A DNA stretch of 7,804 nt, taken from the NCBI GenBank assembly GCA_035315685.1, contig DATFXR010000363.1:1-7804 (forward strand), given 5' to 3'. A model generated the notes under the pieces. It had not been told where the DNA came from and did no database searches. It saw only the letters and a program-made list of their open reading frames with translations. Origin of the DNA: QHWK01 sp035315685 (lineage in GTDB: Bacteria > Acidobacteriota > Vicinamibacteria > Vicinamibacterales > CAVVIG01). Both the position numbers and the translations under genes were made by a program. Below, one piece after another: positions 1 to 5,709 of this stretch (position 1 is its first letter; the number at the start of each line of letters is the position of its first letter).

Positions 1-528
1 CGGATCGCACATCATGTTGCAGCGGTTGGTGAGGTCGATCGTCAGCACCGCGCCGCGTCCGTATCTGATCGACGAGGTGCCGTGGTTGTGCAGCGTGTCG
101 GTGATCGCGGGAAAATCGCGGCCGGGAAACAGCGACTCGAGACGCCGCAGGAACGCCGGGTTCACCGCGAGCGTGTCGACGAAGGTGCCGTGGCGCGGAC
201 ACGTCTTCTCGATGATCACCCTGCCATCGCGCTCGAGGATCTGTGCCTTGATCTCGCCGACGTGATCGTCGATGAGCGATTCAATCGCCTGGTCGCCCGC
301 GAGAATGCGCGCGCGCGCTTCGCGCACGCAGGTCGGGCAGAGGGAGTCGGTGGTGCGCGGCCAGCCGAGTGGTGGCTTGCTGCGCTCGCGGCTGTTCAGC
401 AGCGGCGCCGGCGCCCATGCCGGCTGAAACCGCGTCGCGTCGATTCGTCGATTGATTGCTTGAAACGCAGGCCACAGGATTCGGGCGCCGCCGGAGAGGG
501 CAAGCTCGAGCGGTTTCCACGCATTCAT
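1..528 (-). CDS. Radical SAM protein, Tes/MJ0619-like, N-terminal part only
   Basis: The first 176 residues are in the window, and the gene runs off the left edge. Residues 160-176 are a typical radical SAM entry: a hydrophobic beta strand (VLTIDLTNRC), then CNMMCDP. C170 and C174 are the first two cysteines of CxxxCxxC; the third would be residue 177, just outside. Upstream there is a cysteine-rich N-terminal module, CPTC at 64-67 and CPRHG at 110-114. This spacing resembles the rubredoxin-like/zinc-ribbon N-terminus of the Tes (tetraether synthase) and MJ0619 family, whose members act on lipid chains or other large substrates. The ATG at 528 is the only in-frame start after the stop of the upstream acyl ligase (25 bp gap). 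It has no convincing ribosome binding site, so translation may depend on the upstream gene. The substrate is unknown; a lipid is inferred from the neighbours. Another radical SAM subfamily with the same N-terminal motif cannot be excluded. Confidence 0.8.
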   Translation of the reverse strand, partial: MNAWKPLELALSGGARILWPAFQAINRRIDATRFQPAWAPAPLLNSRERSKPPLGWPRTTDSLCPTCVREARARILAGDQAIESLIDDHVGEIKAQILERDGRVIIEKTCPRHGTFVDTLAVNPAFLRRLESLFPGRDFPAITDTLHNHGTSSIRYGRGAVLTIDLTNRCNMMCDP

Positions 529-553
529 GCGGAACCGGAATATACCACACCAG

Positions 554-1930
554 TTATTCGCGCAGACGGGCGCGCACCGCGGCGTCGAGCGCGTCGCGAT
601 CGGTTTTTCCGCGCGCGGTGAGCGGGATTCGGTCGATGAAGACGATCGCGCGCGGGATTTTGTACGGCGCGAGCCGCGCCGCGCAGTAGCGGCGCACGCT
701 GAGCGTCGTGATCGCCGGTGCGCCGGCGGTGGCGACGACGATGCACGCGACGATCTGCTGGCCGCGCCGCGGGTCGGGTGCCGCGACGACGCGAGCGTCG
801 GCGACGCCGGGCATCGTCCGCAGCACCGCTTCCACTTCGCCGGGCTGCACCTTGCGGCCGGCGACGTTCACGAACGACGACACGCGGCCGCGCAGCCGGA
901 GCCGTCCCTGCGCGTCCCACTCGCCACAGTCGGCAGTCATGAAGCCGCCGTCGACGAACCCGTCGCCCGGACCGTCCACGTAGCCGCTCGACACCGCGTC
1001 GCTCCGCACATGAACCCGCGAATTGCGAATCGTGACCGCGACGCCGGGAAGCGGATGACCGACCGCTCCGCTGTCGCCGACGTCGTCGTCGCTGTCGAAC
1101 GCGATGCCGCCGGTTTCCGACGATCCGTAAAACGAGTGAATCTTTATGCCAAAGCGATCGCGGAACGCGCGAACCGTCGCGGGCGCCAGTGGCGCGCCGG
1201 CGGAGATCAGACGCTGCAGCCGCGGCGGCCAGCCATCCGCGGGCGGGTTGTCCACGAAATACTCGAACATGAACGGAACCCCGGGAAAGACGCGCGCGCC
1301 AGATCGCCGCGCGTCGTCCGCCAGCAGCTGCGGCACGAACGACTCGCGCAGCACGCACGCCGTGCCCTGCAGCAGCAGCGGCAGCAGCAGGTTGCCGAGG
1401 CCGTACGAGTGTGACAGCGGGATGGCGGCGATCTGCACGTCGTCTGAGCGAATGTCCATCGCTTCGACGATGTGGGAGCAGTCAGCGACCAGCTGGGCTT
1501 CCGTCGTGCGCGTGGCTTTTGGCGAGCCGGACGAACCCGACGTGAGCTTCAGCATCGCGAGGCCGGCGTAGCATTGCGGGCGGCGCTCGACGGCGTGCAC
1601 GACGTTGCGTGTGACCACTGCGGCGGCGCCGAACCGCGCGGCCAGCGCCTCGATGTCCGTTGGCGGCGCCTCCGCGTCAAGCGGCAGCACGGCCGCGTCG
1701 AGCGCCCGACAGGCGAGCAGCAGCGTCACGAAGGAAGGCGTGTTGCCCGCAGCCGAAATCACGAGCCGCCCTGCACTGACGCCCGCCTGCGCGAGCCGAT
1801 CGGCATACTCGAGGTGTGCGTTCCAAATCTCGGATGCAGTGATCCGGCGATCGACGGAGGGAAGATGGATCAGCGGTCGCGCCGGATCGTCGCGACAGAT
1901 GTCCGCGAAGCGCGCAAGGACGGTGCTCAC
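554..1930 (-). CDS. AMP-dependent acyl ligase (ANL superfamily), short form
   Basis: An adenylate-forming ligase that would activate a carboxylic acid as acyl-AMP and transfer it to CoA or an acyl carrier protein. With residues numbered from an upstream TTG at 1948, the motifs are: P-loop TSGSSGSPK at 136-144, IPLSHSYGL (A4 region) at 176-184, YGSSETGG (A5) at 274-281, TADCGEWD...LRGR (A7) at 338-355, GRKVQPGEVE (A8) at 364-373, and PLTARGKTDRD with the catalytic lysine K448 (A10). The core is complete. At about 460 residues it is shorter than ordinary acyl-CoA synthetases, like the small ligases of aryl-polyene-type clusters. I chose the GTG at 1930 (458 aa, starting STVLARFADICRDDP) because the TTG at 1948 lies in the AT-rich repeat that borders the gene. 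Neither start has a good ribosome binding site. It precedes the radical SAM gene and is probably co-transcribed with it. The substrate cannot be read from the sequence; a fatty, aryl or polyene acid is inferred. Confidence 0.9.
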   Translation of the reverse strand: MSTVLARFADICRDDPARPLIHLPSVDRRITASEIWNAHLEYADRLAQAGVSAGRLVISAAGNTPSFVTLLLACRALDAAVLPLDAEAPPTDIEALAARFGAAAVVTRNVVHAVERRPQCYAGLAMLKLTSGSSGSPKATRTTEAQLVADCSHIVEAMDIRSDDVQIAAIPLSHSYGLGNLLLPLLLQGTACVLRESFVPQLLADDARRSGARVFPGVPFMFEYFVDNPPADGWPPRLQRLISAGAPLAPATVRAFRDRFGIKIHSFYGSSETGGIAFDSDDDVGDSGAVGHPLPGVAVTIRNSRVHVRSDAVSSGYVDGPGDGFVDGGFMTADCGEWDAQGRLRLRGRVSSFVNVAGRKVQPGEVEAVLRTMPGVADARVVAAPDPRRGQQIVACIVVATAGAPAITTLSVRRYCAARLAPYKIPRAIVFIDRIPLTARGKTDRDALDAAVRARLRE

Positions 1931-1947
1931 GGCTCGAGATGTGTGCA

Positions 1948-2021
1948 ATTTGGAATTCGGAAGTTGGAATTTGGAATGCGCGTCATCACGAATTCAAAAG
2001 TCCTAATTCCAAATTCCTAAT
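1948..2021. repeat. AT-rich inverted repeat made of GGAATT heptads, copy 1
   Basis: This is a 74-bp AT-rich island in GC-rich DNA. Its left arm (1948-1979) and right arm (1990-2021) are 32 bp each, complementary at 25 of 32 positions, with a 10-bp spacer (1980-1989). Each arm is four imperfect 7-bp units of the type (T/A)GGAATT. The same heptad, again in inverted arrangement, recurs at 3761-3796. The element sits between the start of the acyl ligase and the broken end of an antiporter stump. It looks like a dispersed non-coding repeat (REP- or MITE-like). Its mobility and function are not shown. Confidence 0.8.
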
Positions 2022-2159
2022 GGGAGCCGCGGATCGACGTCCCGTCTCGGCGACGACGAGCGGCTGGCGAAGGCGTGCGAAGCCCCAGCCGAGCGCGCGG
2101 CACGCGAGGATGACGGCGAACTGAATGAAGAGCAGCGCGGCCAGCGCGGGGTCGCTCAT
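1986..2159 (-). pseudogene. Truncated cation:proton antiporter (CPA2/Kef-like), 5' stump
   Basis: Starting at the ATG at 2159, the frame encodes 57 residues. Residues 1-38 (ALLFIQFAVILACRALGW, then ARLRQPLVVAE) match the expected first membrane helix and the conserved QPxVVGE motif at the N-terminus of CPA2-family Na+/H+ or K+/H+ antiporters, which normally continue for several hundred residues. Here the homology stops right after QPLVVAE. A short GC-rich joint follows, and the last residues (IRNLELGLLNS) are read from the AT-rich repeat and end in TGA. No remainder of the antiporter is seen further along the strand, where the acyl ligase begins. I read this as a deletion or rearrangement scar. 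It could still be translated as a one-helix peptide, but nothing suggests selection for that. Confidence 0.65.
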
Positions 2160-2171
2160 CGGGGAGGGTTT

Positions 2172-2177
2172 TATACT
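2172..2177 (+). promoter_or_regulatory. Possible -10 box (TATACT) before the dehydratase
   Basis: TATACT matches the bacterial -10 consensus at 5 of 6 positions and stands out in GC-rich surroundings. It ends 9 bp before the ATG at 2187, so transcription would start almost at the start codon and give a leaderless mRNA. The purine-rich GGGGAGGG at 2161-2168 would then lie upstream of the transcript and not act as a ribosome binding site. No good -35 hexamer is seen about 17 bp upstream. On the other strand the same bases read TATAAA and could have served the antiporter stump. Confidence 0.3.
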
Positions 2178-2186
2178 ACGCCGCGC

Positions 2187-2609
2187 ATGTCGCTGATCGA
2201 TTGCCTGCCGCATCAGCCGCCGATGCGCCTGCTCGAACAGGTGGTCGAGATCCGGCACGGCGAGAGCGCAACAGGGCGGCGCTTCGCGCGCTCTGACGAC
2301 TTCTACTTTCAGGGACACTTTCCGGGGCAGCCCGTCGTGCCGGCGGTGATCCTGGTGGAAATGCTGGCGCAAATCGGCGGCATCGCCGTTGCGGCGCCTG
2401 CGGCGGGCGAGCCGGATCGTCCGCTTCAGCTTCGCGTCGCCGCCATCGGTCCCTTCAAGTTTCCCGCAACCGCGTCCGCCGGCGTCACGCTCGAAGCCTG
2501 CGCCCGCGTCGTCGGGCGGATGGGCGGCCTCTACAAGATCGAAGGCACGGTGACAGCCGACGGCGTTCTCGTTGCGACCGGAAGCGTGACGCTCACCGAC
2601 CGAGCCTGA
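2187..2609 (+). CDS. 3-hydroxyacyl-ACP dehydratase, FabZ/hot-dog fold
   Basis: A complete 140-residue single hot-dog-domain protein, the usual size for FabZ-like dehydratases, which convert 3-hydroxyacyl-ACP to trans-2-enoyl-ACP. The N-terminal LPHQPPMRLLEQV (7-19) corresponds to the LPHRxPxLxxD segment of FabZ. The core FYFQGHFPGQPVVPAVILVE (39-58) carries the catalytic pair H44 and E58, with the 14-residue spacing of E. coli FabZ (H54/E68). The common PGV turn is PAV here (A53 in place of glycine), which may tune the pocket but leaves the catalytic residues intact. A copy outside a housekeeping fatty-acid operon, beside a methyltransferase and an acyl ligase, is typical of a specialised acyl or polyene pathway. 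It is followed after 14 bp by the methyltransferase fusion and is probably co-transcribed with it. The upstream gap of 27 bp to the divergent antiporter ATG is very short. Confidence 0.88.
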   Translation: MSLIDCLPHQPPMRLLEQVVEIRHGESATGRRFARSDDFYFQGHFPGQPVVPAVILVEMLAQIGGIAVAAPAAGEPDRPLQLRVAAIGPFKFPATASAGVTLEACARVVGRMGGLYKIEGTVTADGVLVATGSVTLTDRA

Positions 2610-2623
2610 GGGCAACACGTCAC

Positions 2624-3766
2624 ATGCGCAGCCTGTCGGTTGAGCTTCGGCGGACGTTTACGGGTCTGCGCACCGAGGGCGCCGGCGCAGGCCGGGAGAC
2701 CGCGGCGATCGCCCTCGGCGTCTTCGTCGGCTGCCTGCCGGTCTACGGTTTCCATCTCCTGCTCTGCTGGGTCATAGGAGTCGTCTTCGGGTTGAACCGG
2801 TTGAAGATGTATCTCGCCGCGAACATCTCGAACCCCCTCGTTGCGCCCTGGTTGATTGTCGCGGAAGTGCAGACGGGTGCGTGGCTCCGCCGCGGATCGT
2901 TTCATCAGCTATCGCGCGAATCCATTGCTTCCACGGCACTGACGGTCTTCGGCATCGATGCGGTGGTGGGCAGCCTGTTCGTCGGCGCAGTGCTGGCCGC
3001 GCTGGCCGCCACCGGCACCTATACCCTCGTGCGCGGATCGGGCGCCGATCGGCCCTTTGCCGACCTGGTTCGAAAGGCGGCCGATCGGTATCTCGAGGCG
3101 AGCATCACCGCGTGGGAGTTCGCGCGTGGCAAGCTGCGGATGGATCCGGTCTATCGCGCGACGCTCTCACCCGACCTCCTGCCGTCGGGTGGGACCCTCC
3201 TCGACGTTGGCTGCGGGCAGGGTCTGACGCTCGCGCTGCTCGCCGAGGCACGCCTCGCATTCGAACGGGGCGTGTGGCCGCGCGACTGGCCGCCGCCGCC
3301 TCGATTCGACTGCGCGATCGGCATCGACACGCGGCGGCGGGTTGCGGCGATCGCGCGCCACGCGCTCGAAGGCGCCGCCACCGTCATCGAAGGCGACGCG
3401 CGAACGGTACAGCTCGAACCCGCGCGAGCGGTGCTCCTTTTCGATGTCCTGCATCTCCTGCCGCCGGAGGACCAGGAGTCGCTGATCGCGTCAATCGCCG
3501 CGCGCCTGGAGCCGGGCGGTGTCGTGCTCGTGCGCGAAGCCGATCCCGGCGGTGGCTGGCGATTCGCAGCGGTGCACGCCGGCAACCGGCTGAAGGCATT
3601 CGTGACGGGCACCTGGCGGCAGCAGTCGTTTCATCCTCGCTCAACAGCAGAGTGGCGCGAGTGCTTTGCACACCACGGCTTCGACGTCGACGCGCGCCCG
3701 ATGGGCCAGGGCACGCCGTTTGCCAACATCCTGTTCAGACTGACAAAGTCAGCATCCTGCAATTAA
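2624..3766 (+). CDS. DUF2062 membrane domain fused to class I SAM methyltransferase
   Basis: A complete 380-residue two-domain protein. Residues about 20-137 form a DUF2062 domain: helices near 27-55 and 108-137, plus the family signatures GVFVGCLPVYGFH (32-44) and NISNPLVAPW (67-76). Residues about 185-375 form a class I methyltransferase: motif I LLDVGCGQG (192-200), the acidic turn GID (233-235), GDAR (257-260), the LFDVLHLLP strand/helix (272-280) and LEPGGVVLVREADP (295-308). The catalytic part is therefore probably tethered to the inner membrane and methylates a membrane-bound or carrier-bound lipid; the acceptor is unknown. DUF2062 domains often occur with glycosyltransferases or lipid genes. 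The start follows the dehydratase stop by 14 bp with only a weak ribosome binding site. The last residues (SASCN) run into the AT-rich palindrome, so the original C-terminus may have ended near LFRLTK. Confidence 0.88.
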   Translation: MRSLSVELRRTFTGLRTEGAGAGRETAAIALGVFVGCLPVYGFHLLLCWVIGVVFGLNRLKMYLAANISNPLVAPWLIVAEVQTGAWLRRGSFHQLSRESIASTALTVFGIDAVVGSLFVGAVLAALAATGTYTLVRGSGADRPFADLVRKAADRYLEASITAWEFARGKLRMDPVYRATLSPDLLPSGGTLLDVGCGQGLTLALLAEARLAFERGVWPRDWPPPPRFDCAIGIDTRRRVAAIARHALEGAATVIEGDARTVQLEPARAVLLFDVLHLLPPEDQESLIASIAARLEPGGVVLVREADPGGGWRFAAVHAGNRLKAFVTGTWRQQSFHPRSTAEWRECFAHHGFDVDARPMGQGTPFANILFRLTKSASCN

Positions 3767-3796
3767 GAACTTGGAATTAATTCCTAATTCCTAATT
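3761..3796. repeat. AT-rich heptad palindrome, copy 2, over convergent stop codons
   Basis: A 36-bp palindrome with arms 3761-3778 and 3779-3796, complementary at 15 of 18 positions. The centre is the perfect palindrome GGAATTAATTCC. The right half, read on the minus strand, is AATTAGG AATTAGG AATT, the same 7-bp unit as in the element at 1948-2021. It holds the TAA of the plus-strand methyltransferase (3764-3766) and the TAG of the minus-strand hydrolase (3791-3793). A transcript from either side would fold it into a hairpin, so it may act as a bidirectional transcription end or mRNA 3' stabiliser. It is AT-rich and lacks the GC stem of a classical intrinsic terminator. Confidence 0.75.
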
Positions 3797-4732
3797 GTGT
3801 CGTTGCTGCACTACGCTCCCTACCCGCACCTCCTGCGCAATCGGCCGTCCGTTCGCGTCGAACGTCCCGCCGACCCACACGTCGCAACGGGTCGGCGAGC
3901 AGTAGCGCAGATCCGACCACATCACTGACACGCGTCCGCCGCCGGCGGCGGTCTCGGCTGGGAAGGCGAACTCGTGAACAGCGAGGAAGTTCTGCACGTC
4001 GTCGAGCGAGCGTGACGCGCGCACGAACGGCGTGTCGGAGGCGAGCGGCCGCGTCATGACGAAGGTCGGAGGACCGCCGCGGCTTGCGATGACCGACGCG
4101 CTCACTCGATCGGGTCGTCGCTCGAAGACGAACCAGCCGGTCAGCGATCCCCAGCGGGCGTCGAGCGCGCTCGGCTCGTGGCGTGTCCCATCCAGCTGGC
4201 GGAGCGCCATCCCCAGCATCGCGGCCTTGAAGCACAGGAAGACCACTGTCGCCGCGATCACCACTTGTGATGCGCGCCGCAACGGGATCCGCGCTGGCCA
4301 CAGCAGCAGAAGCCAGGCGATGCAGATCCCGATCACCCATGGATCGGCCATCGCGACGAGCGGCAGCGAGACGCGGCGATCGACGAACGGCCACAGGATC
4401 GCGATGCGCGCGCCGGACATCAGATCGAGCGCGACGTGGCTGAGCGCGCCTGCGGCGGCGGCGCAGACCAGCGCCGCGAATCGCTCGGCTCTAGCCGAGC
4501 GTCCGACGACGAACGCGGTGACCCACGCCATCGCGAGAGCACCGACGAGCGAATGCGTGCCGAACTGATGCGCGCGGACGTAGCGGTCCCATCCCGTGAG
4601 CGCGATCGCGCCGTCGATGTCCGGCGACAAGGCGCCGAGGATCGCAGCGGAGCCGATCGCATGATTGCGGTGCGGTTCACGCGCCGCCGCCACCACCGCG
4701 CGCCCGATCACGACATGAGTGAGCGGATCCAT
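3791..4732 (-). CDS. YdjM/DUF457-type membrane-bound metal-dependent hydrolase
   Basis: A complete 313-residue protein. The N-terminal 175 residues match the LexA-regulated YdjM/DUF457 family of predicted metal-dependent membrane hydrolases: DPLTH (2-6), LSPDIDG (35-41), H55 with GTHS (58-61), SHVALDL (98-104) and WPF (114-116). The conserved metal-ligand candidates H6, D38, D40, H60, H99 and D103 are all present, between about four or five membrane segments (roughly 26-46, 62-78, 86-104, 132-147, 157-176). Residues about 178-313 form a soluble extension with two cysteines (C278, C283) near the end, probably on the outer face of the membrane. The reaction is not known for the family; phosphoesterase action on a lipid is only a guess. 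The ATG at 4732 overlaps the stop of the acyltransferase in TGATG, so the two genes are translationally coupled. Confidence 0.85.
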   Translation of the reverse strand: MDPLTHVVIGRAVVAAAREPHRNHAIGSAAILGALSPDIDGAIALTGWDRYVRAHQFGTHSLVGALAMAWVTAFVVGRSARAERFAALVCAAAAGALSHVALDLMSGARIAILWPFVDRRVSLPLVAMADPWVIGICIAWLLLLWPARIPLRRASQVVIAATVVFLCFKAAMLGMALRQLDGTRHEPSALDARWGSLTGWFVFERRPDRVSASVIASRGGPPTFVMTRPLASDTPFVRASRSLDDVQNFLAVHEFAFPAETAAGGGRVSVMWSDLRYCSPTRCDVWVGGTFDANGRPIAQEVRVGSVVQQRHN

Positions 4733-5574
4733 CAGGTGAACTGGGTGTCCGGTTCCGCCTGCGCATCCCAGTAGCGGTAGAAGTGGTACCAGAACTCCGG
4801 GTGCGCGCGAACGCGGGCGTCCAGCTGATCGGCGAACTGCTGTGTGGCCGCTCGCACGGCTTCGTCGCGCGGCCGACCGCGGTCCACGACGATCGGCGTA
4901 CCCACTCGCACGATGAAGTGCGACGGTCCAACCCGTTCCATGAATGACGGCACGAGCGGGGCGCCGGTCATGAAGCCCATCAGTGCCGGTGTTCGCTGAA
5001 AGAAGGCGCGGCGGCCAATGAACTGAACCTCGACGCGGTCACGACCGACGTGGCGATCCATCAGAAACGCGACGATGCTGTTCTCCGCGAGTCGACGCCG
5101 GATCTGGAGCGCCGTGTCGAGCGACTGACCGACGTGGATGGTGTCGGTGCCCAGCAGCTGGCGGATCTCGCGGCGCACGCGATCCACCTCGGGATCAGCC
5201 TCCGGCATCGCCACCACCGCGACCGGGAGTCTGGTGATACGCCGCAAAAAGGCGCCGCCGGCCTCCCAGTTGCCGTAATGCCCGCTGACGAGAATCACGC
5301 CCTTGCCCTTCCCGAGCTGATCGAGGAACCGCTCGGCGTCCGCGGGCACGTATTCGAAGATGCGCTCCAGATCTTGCGGAGATGCGCGTAGCGACTGGAT
5401 GAAGTCGATGACATCGTCAGCGTAGGCGGCCAGCGTTGCCCGGGCGCGCCGCTCGAGCGCCGTCTGCGATTCGCCCGGAAAGAGAGGGCGCAGGTTGTCG
5501 GCGATCGCCGCGCGCGTCTCGCGCATCAAGCGCCACGCCAGCCACGTACCGGTGCGTCCGATCGCGTGGGACAC
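4732..5574 (-). CDS. LpxL/HtrB-like lysophospholipid acyltransferase
   Basis: A 280-residue acyltransferase of the lipid A late-acyltransferase superfamily, which moves an acyl group from ACP or CoA to a lipid or sugar hydroxyl at the inner membrane. The catalytic HX4E is HYGNWE (H99, E104). Other family signatures follow: NLRPLFPGES (27-36), DRHVGRDRVEVQFIGRRAFF (173-192), GAPLVPSF (204-211) and the C-terminal PEFWYHFYRYW (259-269). The GTG at 5574 is the first canonical start in this frame, but it is probably not the true N-terminus, because convincing family-like protein sequence continues upstream to about 5661 (see the separate entry). Similar acyltransferases occur in aryl-polyene clusters, where they are thought to attach the chain to a lipid anchor. 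The gene follows the GT2 gene, and its TGA overlaps the hydrolase ATG. The acceptor is unknown. Confidence 0.87.
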   Translation of the reverse strand: MSHAIGRTGTWLAWRLMRETRAAIADNLRPLFPGESQTALERRARATLAAYADDVIDFIQSLRASPQDLERIFEYVPADAERFLDQLGKGKGVILVSGHYGNWEAGGAFLRRITRLPVAVVAMPEADPEVDRVRREIRQLLGTDTIHVGQSLDTALQIRRRLAENSIVAFLMDRHVGRDRVEVQFIGRRAFFQRTPALMGFMTGAPLVPSFMERVGPSHFIVRVGTPIVVDRGRPRDEAVRAATQQFADQLDARVRAHPEFWYHFYRYWDAQAEPDTQFT

Positions 5575-5709
5575 CTGGCGCGGCAGGATGCTGACGCCAC
5601 GATAGGTGGCCCCGAAAATCGTGCCGTTGTTCAGGCCATGGAGCGTCCAGCGTCGCGGGATCGCGTCGCGTCGATCCGCGGCGCCGTCGCCGGTCGCGAG
5701 CGACTCAGA
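5575..5709 (-). other. Open N-terminal extension of the acyltransferase without canonical start
   Basis: In frame with the acyltransferase, this stretch reads without a stop as an Ala/Arg/Asp-rich leader and then RRWTLHGLNNGTIFGATYRG followed by VSILPRQ, joining VSHAIGRTGTW. An amphipathic leader of this type before the AWRLMRxTR segment is what the family's N-terminus looks like. There is no in-frame ATG, GTG or TTG from 5574 up to the glycosyltransferase stop. Possible explanations are a rare start such as the ATC at 5661, a start codon lost by mutation, a small indel at the junction with the glycosyltransferase gene, or a sequencing error. If it is coding, the intergenic gap before the acyltransferase disappears. 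Confidence 0.55.

Noticed and set aside
1075..1098. Asp-rich stretch (DSDDDVGDSG) in the acyl ligase
   Set aside because: A short surface-loop composition bias just after motif A5; too short and variable to call a binding site.
1369..1391. GCA-rich trinucleotide run
   Set aside because: It encodes a Leu-rich stretch (LLLPLLLQ) inside the acyl ligase; ordinary CTG codon use for consecutive leucines, not a notable microsatellite.
525..1414. Long open frames on both strands (277 and 295 codons) overlapping the acyl ligase
   Set aside because: They are Arg/Ala-rich translations typical of GC-rich shadow frames. The ligase frame holds all ANL motifs and explains the region.
1931..1948. TTG at 1948 as the start of the acyl ligase
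   Set aside because: It lies at the edge of the AT-rich repeat and adds only six residues. The GTG at 1930 gives a family-like N-terminus, though no ribosome binding site decides it.
2881..3780. A 299-codon plus-strand frame within the methyltransferase fusion
   Set aside because: Arg-rich shadow without recognisable domains. The fusion protein carries the motifs in the other frame.
3761..3796. Classical Rho-independent terminator
   Set aside because: The stem is almost all A/T with no GC core or distinct U-tract, so it is reported as a repeat that might end transcription.
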